Of a DNA stretch of 12,884 nucleotides, positions 6,122 through 12,884 are shown in pieces. This DNA comes from Caldifarciminota bacterium (GTDB taxonomy: Bacteria > Hydrothermota > Tepidihabitantia > Tepidihabitantales > CAIPLT01): positions 1 to 12,884 of the forward strand of contig JANXBB010000151.1 in the NCBI GenBank assembly GCA_025061975.1. Direction: 5' to 3'. The notes beneath the pieces were generated by a model, which worked only from the letters and a program-made list of their open reading frames with translations, did not search any database and was not told the origin of the DNA. Every line of letters begins with the position of its first letter. The stretch's first letter is position 1. A program made the translations under genes and the position numbers.

Positions 6122-6124
6122 TAT

Positions 6125-6724
6125 ATGAAGTCAAGTGCTTGGATGGTTATTTCACTGGTTATTGTGTGTCTCATCTCCGGTGGACTTTTAGCACGCGTAT
6201 ATTTAAGTACCAAACCGCGAATTGAAGCACAAAAACAGTTTGAACTAAGACAAAGACTAATAGAGCTTTTACCTTCAGCAAAACAATTCAATGAGATTAT
6301 TAGGGATACTTTATGGATCGGACTTGATGAAAATAATAGGCCTACAGGAATAATTTTCCGGGTTGCTCCTTTAGGTTATGGGGGGCCAATTCCTATTCTT
6401 GTAGCTTTAAATTGTGATACCACTATCAACAAAATCTACATTGGATCCGCTGCTGAAGGATTAAAAGAAACACCGGGCTTAGGATATAAAGTGCGAGACG
6501 AAGAATTCCTTAACCAATTTATTAATAAAAATTATCATGCATTATCATTAGTTAGGAATGGTGGTACAATTCAAGCAATTACTGGTGCGACAATTTCTTC
6601 TCAAGCAGTAATTAACGGAATTAAATTAGGAATCAGCCGATTTGCACAATATTTACCAGTTAAAGACAGCATTTTAATAAAAGAAGATACTATACAAAGT
6701 ATCGAAGCAGATACAATAAAATAA
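6125..6724 (+). CDS. rnfG: Rnf complex subunit G (covalent FMN, periplasmic domain)
   Basis: A 199-residue subunit of the NqrC/RnfG family: one N-terminal membrane helix (about residues 6-27), then an FMN-binding domain on the outer face of the membrane. G-Y-G-G-P-I (84-89), E-T-P-G-L-G (115-120) and I-T-G-A-T-I-S-S (152-159) are the family motifs; Thr156 is the covalent FMN residue. It relays electrons within the membrane arm of Rnf. The C-terminal 20 or so residues (D-S-I-L-I-K-E-D-T...) are acidic and look like a lineage-specific tail. It starts three bases after rnfD stops and ends three bases before rnfE. Confidence 0.97.
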   Translation: MKSSAWMVISLVIVCLISGGLLARVYLSTKPRIEAQKQFELRQRLIELLPSAKQFNEIIRDTLWIGLDENNRPTGIIFRVAPLGYGGPIPILVALNCDTTINKIYIGSAAEGLKETPGLGYKVRDEEFLNQFINKNYHALSLVRNGGTIQAITGATISSQAVINGIKLGISRFAQYLPVKDSILIKEDTIQSIEADTIK

Positions 6725-6727
6725 ACT

Positions 6728-7342
6728 ATGAAGAATCGCGTAAATCGTTTGAAATACTTTACTGACGGAATTCTTAAGGAAAATCCGATTCTTGTTATTA
6801 TGATCGGACTATGTCCTACGCTTGCGACGTCGACTACAGCAAAGGACGCTTTAGGCATGGGTATTGCTGCTTCTTTCGTGCTAATCGCTTCTAATATTGT
6901 AATATCACTGATTCGTAAATTTGTCCCCAATTCTGTAAGAATTCCAATTTTTATAATCGTAATCTCGACTTTTGTTACAATTGTAGATTATGTAATGCAA
7001 GCTTATGCACCAGCTTTGTATCGAGTACTTGGAGTCTTTGTACCACTAATTGTGGTGAACTGTATAATATTAGGACGCGCTGAAGCCTTCGCTTATCACC
7101 ATGGTGTTTTCGATTCTTTCCTTGATGGATTAGGTAAATCTCTCGGTTTTACATTAGTAATTGTCTGTATGGGAATAATACGAGAGTATTTAAGCACCGC
7201 AAAAATTTTCGGTTTTAATATTGGCCCAAAATTTCTTAGTACAAATCCGGTCCTATTTATGTTATTTCCCCCGGGTGGATTTTTATTAATTGGAATTTTG
7301 AAAGCATTAGTGAATAAATTTATTAACAAAACACCTGAGTAA
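6728..7342 (+). CDS. rnfE: Rnf complex subunit E (membrane)
   Basis: A 204-residue, probably six-helix membrane protein of the RnfE/NqrD family. It is related to RnfA, with which it packs in inverted topology to form the ion path. Family features are the N-terminal F-x-x-G-I-L-K-E-N-P, I-G-L-C-P-T-L-A-T-S (26-35, Cys29), V-V-N-C-I-I-L-G-R-A-E-A-F-A (109-122, Cys112) and a late P-P-G-G-F-L-L-I-G. In related complexes the paired cysteines of the two homologous subunits hold an intramembrane [2Fe-2S] cluster, and both are present here. It lies three bases after rnfG and five before rnfA. RnfE rather than RnfA because of the C-P-T-L motif, the R-A-E-A-F-A motif and its position after rnfG. Confidence 0.96.
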   Translation: MKNRVNRLKYFTDGILKENPILVIMIGLCPTLATSTTAKDALGMGIAASFVLIASNIVISLIRKFVPNSVRIPIFIIVISTFVTIVDYVMQAYAPALYRVLGVFVPLIVVNCIILGRAEAFAYHHGVFDSFLDGLGKSLGFTLVIVCMGIIREYLSTAKIFGFNIGPKFLSTNPVLFMLFPPGGFLLIGILKALVNKFINKTPE

Positions 7343-7347
7343 CCATT

Positions 7348-7941
7348 ATGAGTATTTCAAATCCGGGATTAATATTTTTATCAGCTTTTATTGTTAATAA
7401 TATATTACTGATGCGTTATATTGGACTTTGCCCGTTTTTTGGAGTTTCCACTTCTCTTACAACAGCATTCGGTATGAGTGCCGCAGTGTTATTTGTAATG
7501 CTTCTTGCTACATGGGTTACATGGATAATTCATCGATTTATCTTGCTTCCTTTAGATATCGTATTTTTACGAACAGCAACTTTTATTTTAGTCATTGCGG
7601 CATTAGTACAGTTTGTTGAAATGTTTCTGAAAAAAAATTTTAAAACCCTCTACACCGCAATGGGCATTTATCTCCCTTTAATCACCACGAACTGCGCAAT
7701 TCTTGGAGTAACTCTTCTTGTAATTAATTACAATTTTGACCTTGCACGAGCAATAATATTTGCATTAGGGACTGCACTAGGATTTGGACTGGTAATAATT
7801 CTTTTTTCCGCAATACGAGAAAGATTAGAATTTGCGCCGATCGTACGTTCTTTAAAAGGATATCCAATTGCGTTTATTTCAGCATCTTTAGTAGCGTTAG
7901 CATTTTTGGGATTCATAGGATTTTTGGGTTTATCACTATGA
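7348..7941 (+). CDS. rnfA: Rnf complex subunit A (membrane)
   Basis: A 197-residue, six-helix membrane protein of the RnfA/NqrE family, the inverted-topology partner of RnfE. Motifs are N-N-I-L-L-M-R-Y-I-G-L-C-P-F-F-G-V-S-T (17-35, Cys28) and L-P-L-I-T-T-N-C-A-I-L-G-V (109-121, Cys116). These cysteines should complete the intramembrane [2Fe-2S] site with RnfE Cys29 and Cys112. The stop overlaps the rnfB start as ATGA (7938-7941), a classic arrangement for coupled translation. No Shine-Dalgarno site is evident at its own start, five bases after rnfE. Confidence 0.96.
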   Translation: MSISNPGLIFLSAFIVNNILLMRYIGLCPFFGVSTSLTTAFGMSAAVLFVMLLATWVTWIIHRFILLPLDIVFLRTATFILVIAALVQFVEMFLKKNFKTLYTAMGIYLPLITTNCAILGVTLLVINYNFDLARAIIFALGTALGFGLVIILFSAIRERLEFAPIVRSLKGYPIAFISASLVALAFLGFIGFLGLSL

Positions 7942-8942
7942 GTGTTTTACTTAAATCATTACTCACTTTAGGCGGCTTAGGATTTGCATTAGGGCTAGCT
8001 TTAAGTTATTTTTCAAGAAAATTTCAGACTGTAGGCGACGAATTATTTGAAAAAGTAAAGACAGCCCTACCGGGTTCTAATTGCGGCGCTTGTGGATTTC
8101 CGGGTTGCGAGGCATATGCTGAAAATATTATATATAAAGATGCTCCATTAAATAAATGCCGCCCCGGTGGAAAAGAAGTTGCCGATAAACTTGCAAGTAT
8201 CTTAGGAAAAGTAGCGGAAGTAGAAGAACCTAAAGTTGCGGCACTTGCTTGTCGTGGAGGAAAAAACGAATGTGCAGAAATATTTATCTATGACGGTGGT
8301 CGTGACTGTCGTCAGGCTTATATTCTCCATAGTGGAAATAAAAGCTGTATTTTTGGTTGTGTAGGCTTAGGTCATTGCGCGTCGGTTTGTCCGTTTGGCG
8401 CAATACGAATGGGTGATAACCATTTACCAATAATTGACGAAAAAAAATGTACCGGATGTGGTATTTGTGTAAGTGAATGTCCCAAAAATGTTTTAATTCT
8501 TATTCCACGTACTAAATTAGTCTATTTAGCTTGCGTATCGAAAGATAAAGGGAAAGCCGTAAAAAATGTTTGTAGTGTTGGTTGCTTTACTTGTAATATT
8601 TGCATCAAAGCTTGTCCATATGGCGCTTTAACAATGATAAATAATTTACCAACAATGGATTTTTCAAAATGCACCGATTGCGGTATTTGTGTCCATCGTT
8701 GCCCATCTAAATCGTATATCGATCGCGCCAAAGCACGACCCTATGCTCTAATTACACCAAGTTGTAATGGCTGTGGGGAATGTATTAAAGTATGTCAGTT
8801 TAAAGCAATTGAAGGAACTCCCGGAGAACGTCATAAAGTAATTGTCTCTAAGTGCATTGGTTGCGGTGAGTGTTACAAAGTATGTCCGGTAAAAGCAATT
8901 ACAATGGTAGGTGCGCTAGGGTTTCAAGTCAAAGTCTCATAA
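7938..8942 (+). CDS. rnfB: Rnf complex subunit B (multi-cluster ferredoxin-type)
   Basis: A 334-residue subunit that takes electrons from reduced ferredoxin. An N-terminal membrane helix (about 3-24) is followed by the RnfB Fe-S domain with C49-x-x-C52-x4-C57...C74. Then come cysteines C105, C112 and C124, and six ferredoxin-type four-cysteine motifs beginning at C137, C171, C212, C245, C276 and C306. The first and third have longer spacings, C-x3-C-x5-C-x3-C-P and C-x3-C-x2-C-x2-C-x3-C-P. That allows up to seven [4Fe-4S] clusters, more than the three usual in proteobacterial RnfB and like the long anaerobe form. One motif ends C-Q rather than C-P (C286). It is last in the operon; its stop overlaps the convergent glycosyltransferase gene by six bases. 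Confidence 0.96.
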   Translation: MSVLLKSLLTLGGLGFALGLALSYFSRKFQTVGDELFEKVKTALPGSNCGACGFPGCEAYAENIIYKDAPLNKCRPGGKEVADKLASILGKVAEVEEPKVAALACRGGKNECAEIFIYDGGRDCRQAYILHSGNKSCIFGCVGLGHCASVCPFGAIRMGDNHLPIIDEKKCTGCGICVSECPKNVLILIPRTKLVYLACVSKDKGKAVKNVCSVGCFTCNICIKACPYGALTMINNLPTMDFSKCTDCGICVHRCPSKSYIDRAKARPYALITPSCNGCGECIKVCQFKAIEGTPGERHKVIVSKCIGCGECYKVCPVKAITMVGALGFQVKVS

Positions 8943-10139
8943 CCGCTTCGTACATCCGCAAAATACGTTTATAAGTTGATCAATAATTCGGTCCCAATTA
9001 TATTTTTCATTTACATAATTATATCCCTTTTCCGCTAATTCCCTAGCATAATCCGGATTTTCAAGAAGCGTCATAATTGCATTTGCTAATGCATTACTAT
9101 CTTTCTCGGGCACTAATAGTCCTGTTTCTCGGTCTTTTATAATATCAACAATACCCCCTACCTTACTAGCAACAACAGGTAATTTATACGCTAATGCCTC
9201 GATTAGAACAACACCTAATCCCTCGGTATCACCCTTAGAATCAACTACTGCTGGTAAAACAAATATTGTCGCGTTTTGGTAATAATAATTCAATTCCTGT
9301 TGATTAACCTTCCCTAAAAAATCCACCCTCTCAATAATATTTTTTTCCTTAGCAATAGCAACTAAATTAGACAATTCCGGTCCCTCGCCCACGATCTTTA
9401 ACCTAATTGGATATCTATTAGCAATTTGAGCAAACGCTTCTAATAAATATTTAACTCCCTTCCTTTCGACAAGCCGTCCAACAAACAAAACATAATTTGG
9501 TACCTTTCTGTAGCGACTTTGGTTTAAAAACACATTTGTCCCAGTCATTGCTGCTTGACCAGATGGAATTATAAAGACATCTCGATCATAGAGATCTTTA
9601 ATTCGTGCTTTGGTATGACTAGAATTACATATAACCGCATCTGCTTTTCTAATAGCCCATTTTAAAAACGGTCTTAGAAGTTTTAGTTCTTTTCTGACCC
9701 ACATTAATTCTACTCCGTGAAAATATAAAATATGCCGTGCATGTGAATATTTAGAAGCGAAATAACCAAAAATTGCATGTGGTAATGGCCAATGGGTATG
9801 AATAACGTCGTATTTTCTTTTCCTAGTTAAGCGAATGATGGCTATAGTTCCAAAAATCAAATAAAATATTACGAGCAATTTGTATAAAAGTCCTTTTTTA
9901 ACACGGTCAACCGCGGTCTCTTCGTGAGTAAGTGTTTCAAACCGCTTGAAGAAATATCGGAACCGATAAATTTTTATCCCGTATAGCACTTGATTAGTTA
10001 ATCCTTTATATGAAGAGGTAAATACTTCAACATCTAATCCACGCTCTTTAATTCGCCGTACGGCCTCGAGAAGCCATGGTGTAATAATATCCCCTTCGAA
10101 TCTAGGAAATGCTGTAGCTATATATAAAACTTTCTTCAT
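8937..10139 (-). CDS. Glycosyltransferase family 4 (GT-B fold)
   Basis: A 400-residue protein with both Rossmann halves of a retaining GT-B enzyme. The N-terminal acceptor domain shows M-K-K-V-L-Y-I-A-T-A-F-P-R (1-13), D-V-I-H-T-H-W-P-L-P-H (111-121) and Y-F-H-G-V-E (139-144). The C-terminal nucleotide-sugar domain shows F-V-G-R-L-V-E-R-K-G (219-228), V-G-E-G-P-E (250-255) and the E-x7-E pair E306/E314 in E-G-L-G-V-V-L-I-E-A. That is followed by P-V-V-A-S-K-V-G-G-I. It should transfer a sugar from a nucleotide donor to a lipid or glycan acceptor at the inner membrane; donor and acceptor cannot be named from sequence. It lies 14 bases after rng in the same direction and is probably in that operon. 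The only nearby envelope-polymer gene is uppP, across the rnf operon. Confidence 0.92.
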   Translation of the reverse strand: MKKVLYIATAFPRFEGDIITPWLLEAVRRIKERGLDVEVFTSSYKGLTNQVLYGIKIYRFRYFFKRFETLTHEETAVDRVKKGLLYKLLVIFYLIFGTIAIIRLTRKRKYDVIHTHWPLPHAIFGYFASKYSHARHILYFHGVELMWVRKELKLLRPFLKWAIRKADAVICNSSHTKARIKDLYDRDVFIIPSGQAAMTGTNVFLNQSRYRKVPNYVLFVGRLVERKGVKYLLEAFAQIANRYPIRLKIVGEGPELSNLVAIAKEKNIIERVDFLGKVNQQELNYYYQNATIFVLPAVVDSKGDTEGLGVVLIEALAYKLPVVASKVGGIVDIIKDRETGLLVPEKDSNALANAIMTLLENPDYARELAEKGYNYVNEKYNWDRIIDQLINVFCGCTKRL

Positions 10140-10153
10140 GCGTTATTTAACTC

Positions 10154-11650
10154 TTATATACTTACATGAAACATTTTATACTCTTCGTAGCTTAACTCAG
10201 AATTAGGCTTTAGTTCTAACGTCACTTGGTATTTTTGTGCAATCTCGGATAGCTGTTCGTATCGGTTATTAATCCAATAATCATAAATTAAAGGTGAAAC
10301 TTGAATTTTTATCTTTTCGCCGGCGAAATTTGCTAATTTTTCGCAGACTGCTTTTTCGATTTTAAGTGCGGCATCTTTTCGCATAAGAATTCGGCCTAAT
10401 CCTTTACAAACAGGACATTCATCAGTAATCGAAAACAACAAACCCGGTCGAATGCGTTCGCGCGTCATTTCCAAAATACCAAAACGACTTACCTTAGCAA
10501 AGTCAGCTTTAGCACGGTCGTTTTCCAGACACATCTTAAGCTCGCGAACAACAATATCCATCTTCTTTGGATCTTGCATATCAATAAAATCAATGATAAT
10601 AAGCCCTGATAAATCACGTAAACGTATTTGTCGAGCAATTTCGGCAGCAGCTGAAAGATTTGTTTGGAAAATAAGAGTCTCCGGATCTTCCTCACTTGAG
10701 TACCGTCCGGAATTAACATCAATAGCCACTAATGCCTCCGTCTGATCTATAGTAATAAACCCCCCGCTTTTTAACCAAACTTTGCGATCTAAAATTTTAT
10801 AAAGTTCTTGAGTGATTTTATAATATTCAAAAATTGGGACTTCATTTTCGTATAGCTTTACCCGATCGGCAAGTGCTGGAGCAAATTTTTGAAGGTATTG
10901 AATAATTTGTTCATAACGAATCCGATCGTCGATTGTTAGTAAACTAACATCAGGAGTAAAGTGATCTCTTATCACTTTTAACAAAATATCTTCCTCTTCA
11001 TATAACAACGATGGGGCTTTAACAATCTTAGCTTTATTTTCAATTTCCCGCCATCTGTTTTCTAGCTCATTATACTCAGTTTCAATCATTTCTTCATTAG
11101 CTAGTTCTGCAGATGTTCTGACAATTAATCCTACATCCGGTTTTTTTATTCGCTTAACAAGTTCTCGAAGCCGACTTCGAATTTTACGATCCTGTATTCT
11201 ACGGGAAATTCCAATTCGTGAAGCATTTGGGAAATATACCAGATAACGTCCGGCAAGTGATATGTACGACGTAATTCTAGGTCCTTTCTCACCAATTGGT
11301 TCTTTAGTCACTTGACATATAATTTCTTGTCCTTTACTTAAAACAATAGGACTATATTCACGCTTTTTGGTATCGGGCTCAAGCTCTAATTTTGATTCGT
11401 CAAAAATTTCAAGTTCGGGAATATCGGCAAGCGGCAAAAAACCATTCTTTTTAAGCCCTAAATTAACAAAAGCTCCACGTAAACCTGGTATAACATTTTC
11501 TACAATACCTTTATATACCCTACCAACAAGCGATCTTTTAATTTCATGTTCTAAATAAAACTCGACAAGCTGATTATTCTCGAGTACGGCGATTCTAATT
11601 TCTCCTTCAAATTGCCGAGTCGTTATAATTATTTCTTTGTTAACTGGCAT
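10154..11650 (-). CDS. rng: Ribonuclease G/E family endoribonuclease
   Basis: A 498-residue enzyme matching RNase G in length and lacking the long C-terminal scaffold of RNase E. It cuts single-stranded AU-rich RNA in mRNA decay and 16S/5S rRNA and tRNA maturation. The N-terminal S1 domain spans about 35-130 and includes V-Y-K-G-I-V-E-N-V-I-P-G-L-R-G-A-F-V-N-L-G and G-P-R-I-T-S-Y-I-S-L-A-G-R-Y-L-V. The catalytic metal-binding aspartates are Asp311 (A-I-D-V-N-S-G-R) and Asp354 (I-I-D-F-I-D-M). The zinc link that joins dimers is C412-P-V-C415. A GTG three codons upstream (11659) also opens the frame, but that G is the last base of the Shine-Dalgarno AAGGAG, so ATG 11650 is the start. It begins 23 bases after the radical SAM/DUF2344 gene, a known neighbourhood. 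Confidence 0.95.
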   Translation of the reverse strand: MPVNKEIIITTRQFEGEIRIAVLENNQLVEFYLEHEIKRSLVGRVYKGIVENVIPGLRGAFVNLGLKKNGFLPLADIPELEIFDESKLELEPDTKKREYSPIVLSKGQEIICQVTKEPIGEKGPRITSYISLAGRYLVYFPNASRIGISRRIQDRKIRSRLRELVKRIKKPDVGLIVRTSAELANEEMIETEYNELENRWREIENKAKIVKAPSLLYEEEDILLKVIRDHFTPDVSLLTIDDRIRYEQIIQYLQKFAPALADRVKLYENEVPIFEYYKITQELYKILDRKVWLKSGGFITIDQTEALVAIDVNSGRYSSEEDPETLIFQTNLSAAAEIARQIRLRDLSGLIIIDFIDMQDPKKMDIVVRELKMCLENDRAKADFAKVSRFGILEMTRERIRPGLLFSITDECPVCKGLGRILMRKDAALKIEKAVCEKLANFAGEKIKIQVSPLIYDYWINNRYEQLSEIAQKYQVTLELKPNSELSYEEYKMFHVSI

Positions 11651-11658
11651 TGTTAACA

Positions 11659-11664
11659 CTCCTT
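11659..11664 (-). promoter_or_regulatory. Shine-Dalgarno site that decides the rng start
   Basis: AAGGAG on the minus strand (plus strand CTCCTT) lies eight bases before ATG 11650. The alternative GTG start at 11659 overlaps this site and can therefore be dismissed. Confidence 0.85.
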
Positions 11665-11673
11665 GCTTTTTAG

Positions 11674-12884
11674 TTATAACACACTAAAAATTTCAACGAG
11701 TTCAGCTTTATTGTTTAGATAAAAAAAATCGATTCGTTTGATGTTTAGAACCTTAACTTCGGATTCACTCTTTTCAAACAATACGCTTAACACATTAAAC
11801 AGCCGAATGCCGGCTGATATCGTTAAATATAAAAAAAGCCTATGGTCCTGTAATTCTAATTTATAAATACCTGGTATGTTATGCTTTCGGTATTCCAGAT
11901 AATTTTGTGTTAGCTCTGATATCCACGGTATTTCGGTAATCTGATATAAAGCTAAATTACAAATTTTACTTAGCGGAGGTGTTTTAGGCATTATAAGACG
12001 CGCATCAACAACCCGAAGTCCTTCGGGCATTATATTTCTTAATTCTTTAAAAATATTATTGTCGGTGCGTAAAAATTGAATGTCCATATATTCACCGGAA
12101 GATGTCAATCCAACAGGCAGTGGGGGGCTAAAAGCAACCACAGGATGGGGCGAAAAACCTTGAGAATAAGCTATAGGTAAACCGGATTTTCTTAATGTTC
12201 GATATATAGCTCTAACTCGATCAAGATGTCCGGCATACCGAAAATTCTCGTCGACTTGATACTTTACTCTTATTTTAAAATTAATCATTGACCCTGTTTG
12301 CTTTACAATTAGATCTTCTCGGTTTAGTCGAAACACACTAGACATTTCTAAATTTTGTACATTTTGACTACAGGCTTTAATCATTTCACAGTCACTAATA
12401 CCACAATTGCTACATAAAGTACTACAATTATATGTTATTTGGTTTCTTAAAGCTCTTTCATATTCTGTTTTCAAAAATTGTTTGCTAACTCCAATATCGA
12501 CAAAATCCCAAGGCAACCTCTTAGTAAGTTCCTTACTATTTATATATTGAGTTATATCTATTTCATTATTTTTAAATGCCTGTTGCCAAAGTGAATAATT
12601 AAACTCTTCTGTCCAGTCTTGAAATATTGCACCTTTTTCATAAACCTCCAATAACACCGGCATTAATTTAGTATCACCACGAGCCAACACCGCCTGAATC
12701 AAAGAAAACTCCGGATTATCCCACTTAATTGTGATATTTTTTAATCGCAAATGGTATAAAATAAAATTGATTTTTTCATTTAATTCCTTAGGATTATTAA
12801 ATTCGCACCATTGTAATGGAGTATGAGGTTTTGGAATAAAAAAGCTAATACTTAATTTAATATTTAATTTTGGAGAAATTTTTG
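11674..12884 (-). CDS. Fused B12-binding radical SAM protein (TIGR03960) and DUF2344 (TIGR03936), 5' end outside window
   Basis: The minus-strand frame is open to the window edge. Residues before the apparent TTG start at 12750 continue the family: S-I-S-F-F-I-P-K-P-H-T-P-L-Q-W is the signature late in the TIGR03960 radical SAM core, so 12750 is not a start. Next come W-D-N-P-E-F-S and A-V-L-A-R-G-D, and a cysteine-rich end (C-S-x-x-C-S-N-C-G-x-x-x-C). From Met codon 12286-12288 onward it is a DUF2344 domain with F-R-Y-A-G-H-L-D and Y-S-Q-G-F-S-P-H-P-V-V-A-F-S-P-P-L-P-V-G. The two families are separate adjacent genes in many bacteria; here no stop separates them. The SAM-binding CxxxCxxC and B12 domain must lie upstream, outside the window. 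The substrate is unknown; the constant pairing with RNase G suggests RNA modification or ribosome-linked work. Confidence 0.9.
   Translation of the reverse strand, partial: KISPKLNIKLSISFFIPKPHTPLQWCEFNNPKELNEKINFILYHLRLKNITIKWDNPEFSLIQAVLARGDTKLMPVLLEVYEKGAIFQDWTEEFNYSLWQQAFKNNEIDITQYINSKELTKRLPWDFVDIGVSKQFLKTEYERALRNQITYNCSTLCSNCGISDCEMIKACSQNVQNLEMSSVFRLNREDLIVKQTGSMINFKIRVKYQVDENFRYAGHLDRVRAIYRTLRKSGLPIAYSQGFSPHPVVAFSPPLPVGLTSSGEYMDIQFLRTDNNIFKELRNIMPEGLRVVDARLIMPKTPPLSKICNLALYQITEIPWISELTQNYLEYRKHNIPGIYKLELQDHRLFLYLTISAGIRLFNVLSVLFEKSESEVKVLNIKRIDFFYLNNKAELVEIFSVL

Noticed and set aside
6028..6291. Minus-strand open frame across the rnfD-rnfG junction.
   Set aside because: It is antisense to two well-supported genes and has no family resemblance. 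Similar short antisense frames in rnfG/E, rnfE, rnfA and rnfB were dismissed for the same reason.
10452..10745. Open frame on the plus strand within rng.
   Set aside because: It is antisense to the conserved RNase G catalytic region, with composition typical of a shadow and no recognisable domain.

Overview
The window is AT-rich chromosomal DNA from a bacterium, with densely packed, housekeeping-type genes. It probably comes from an anaerobic organism with two membranes. The signs are a complete Rnf ferredoxin:NAD+ oxidoreductase operon, the end of what looks like a biotin-dependent (possibly sodium-pumping) decarboxylase or carboxylase locus, a TPR protein with a lipoprotein signal, and a tRNA whose 3' CCA is not encoded. 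An uncultured candidate phylum (for example WOR-3/Stahlbacteria-like) would fit, but this is a guess from style and gene content. I see no transposase, phage gene, CRISPR array or defence system.

Layout. (1) Positions 1-724, + strand: the C-terminal end of an OadG-like small subunit, then a biotin carrier protein with a duplicated N-terminal unit. (2) Positions 705-3317, - strand: tRNA-Ala(GGC), a nine-repeat TPR lipoprotein, an HNH endonuclease-family protein and undecaprenyl-diphosphatase UppP, read in that order from a strong promoter at 3336-3363. (3) Positions 3318-3757: a non-coding divergent spacer with two outward-facing promoters of identical architecture (TTGACA, 16 bp, TAAAAT), a perfect 10-bp palindrome and several weaker repeats. 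(4) Positions 3758-8942, + strand: rnfCDGEAB, with junctions between a 4-base overlap and a 6-base gap. (5) Positions 8937-12884, - strand: a fused B12-binding radical SAM/DUF2344 protein (5' end outside the window), RNase G/E and a family-4 glycosyltransferase, read in that order.

How the genes work together. Rnf couples electron flow from reduced ferredoxin to NAD+ with Na+ or H+ export. Biotin-dependent decarboxylases of the OadG type export Na+. Both in one window hints at sodium-based energetics, but the alpha and beta decarboxylase subunits are not visible, so this stays an inference. UppP recycles the undecaprenyl carrier lipid for envelope polymers, and the glycosyltransferase probably also serves envelope glycan synthesis. 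The radical SAM/DUF2344 plus RNase G pair is a recurring bacterial neighbourhood linked to RNA metabolism.

The most notable observation is that the rnf promoter places the predicted transcription start within about one base of the rnfC ATG. There is no Shine-Dalgarno sequence, and an in-frame TGA lies directly before the ATG, so the operon transcript is probably leaderless. By contrast, rng and the TPR gene have good Shine-Dalgarno sites 8 bases from their starts.
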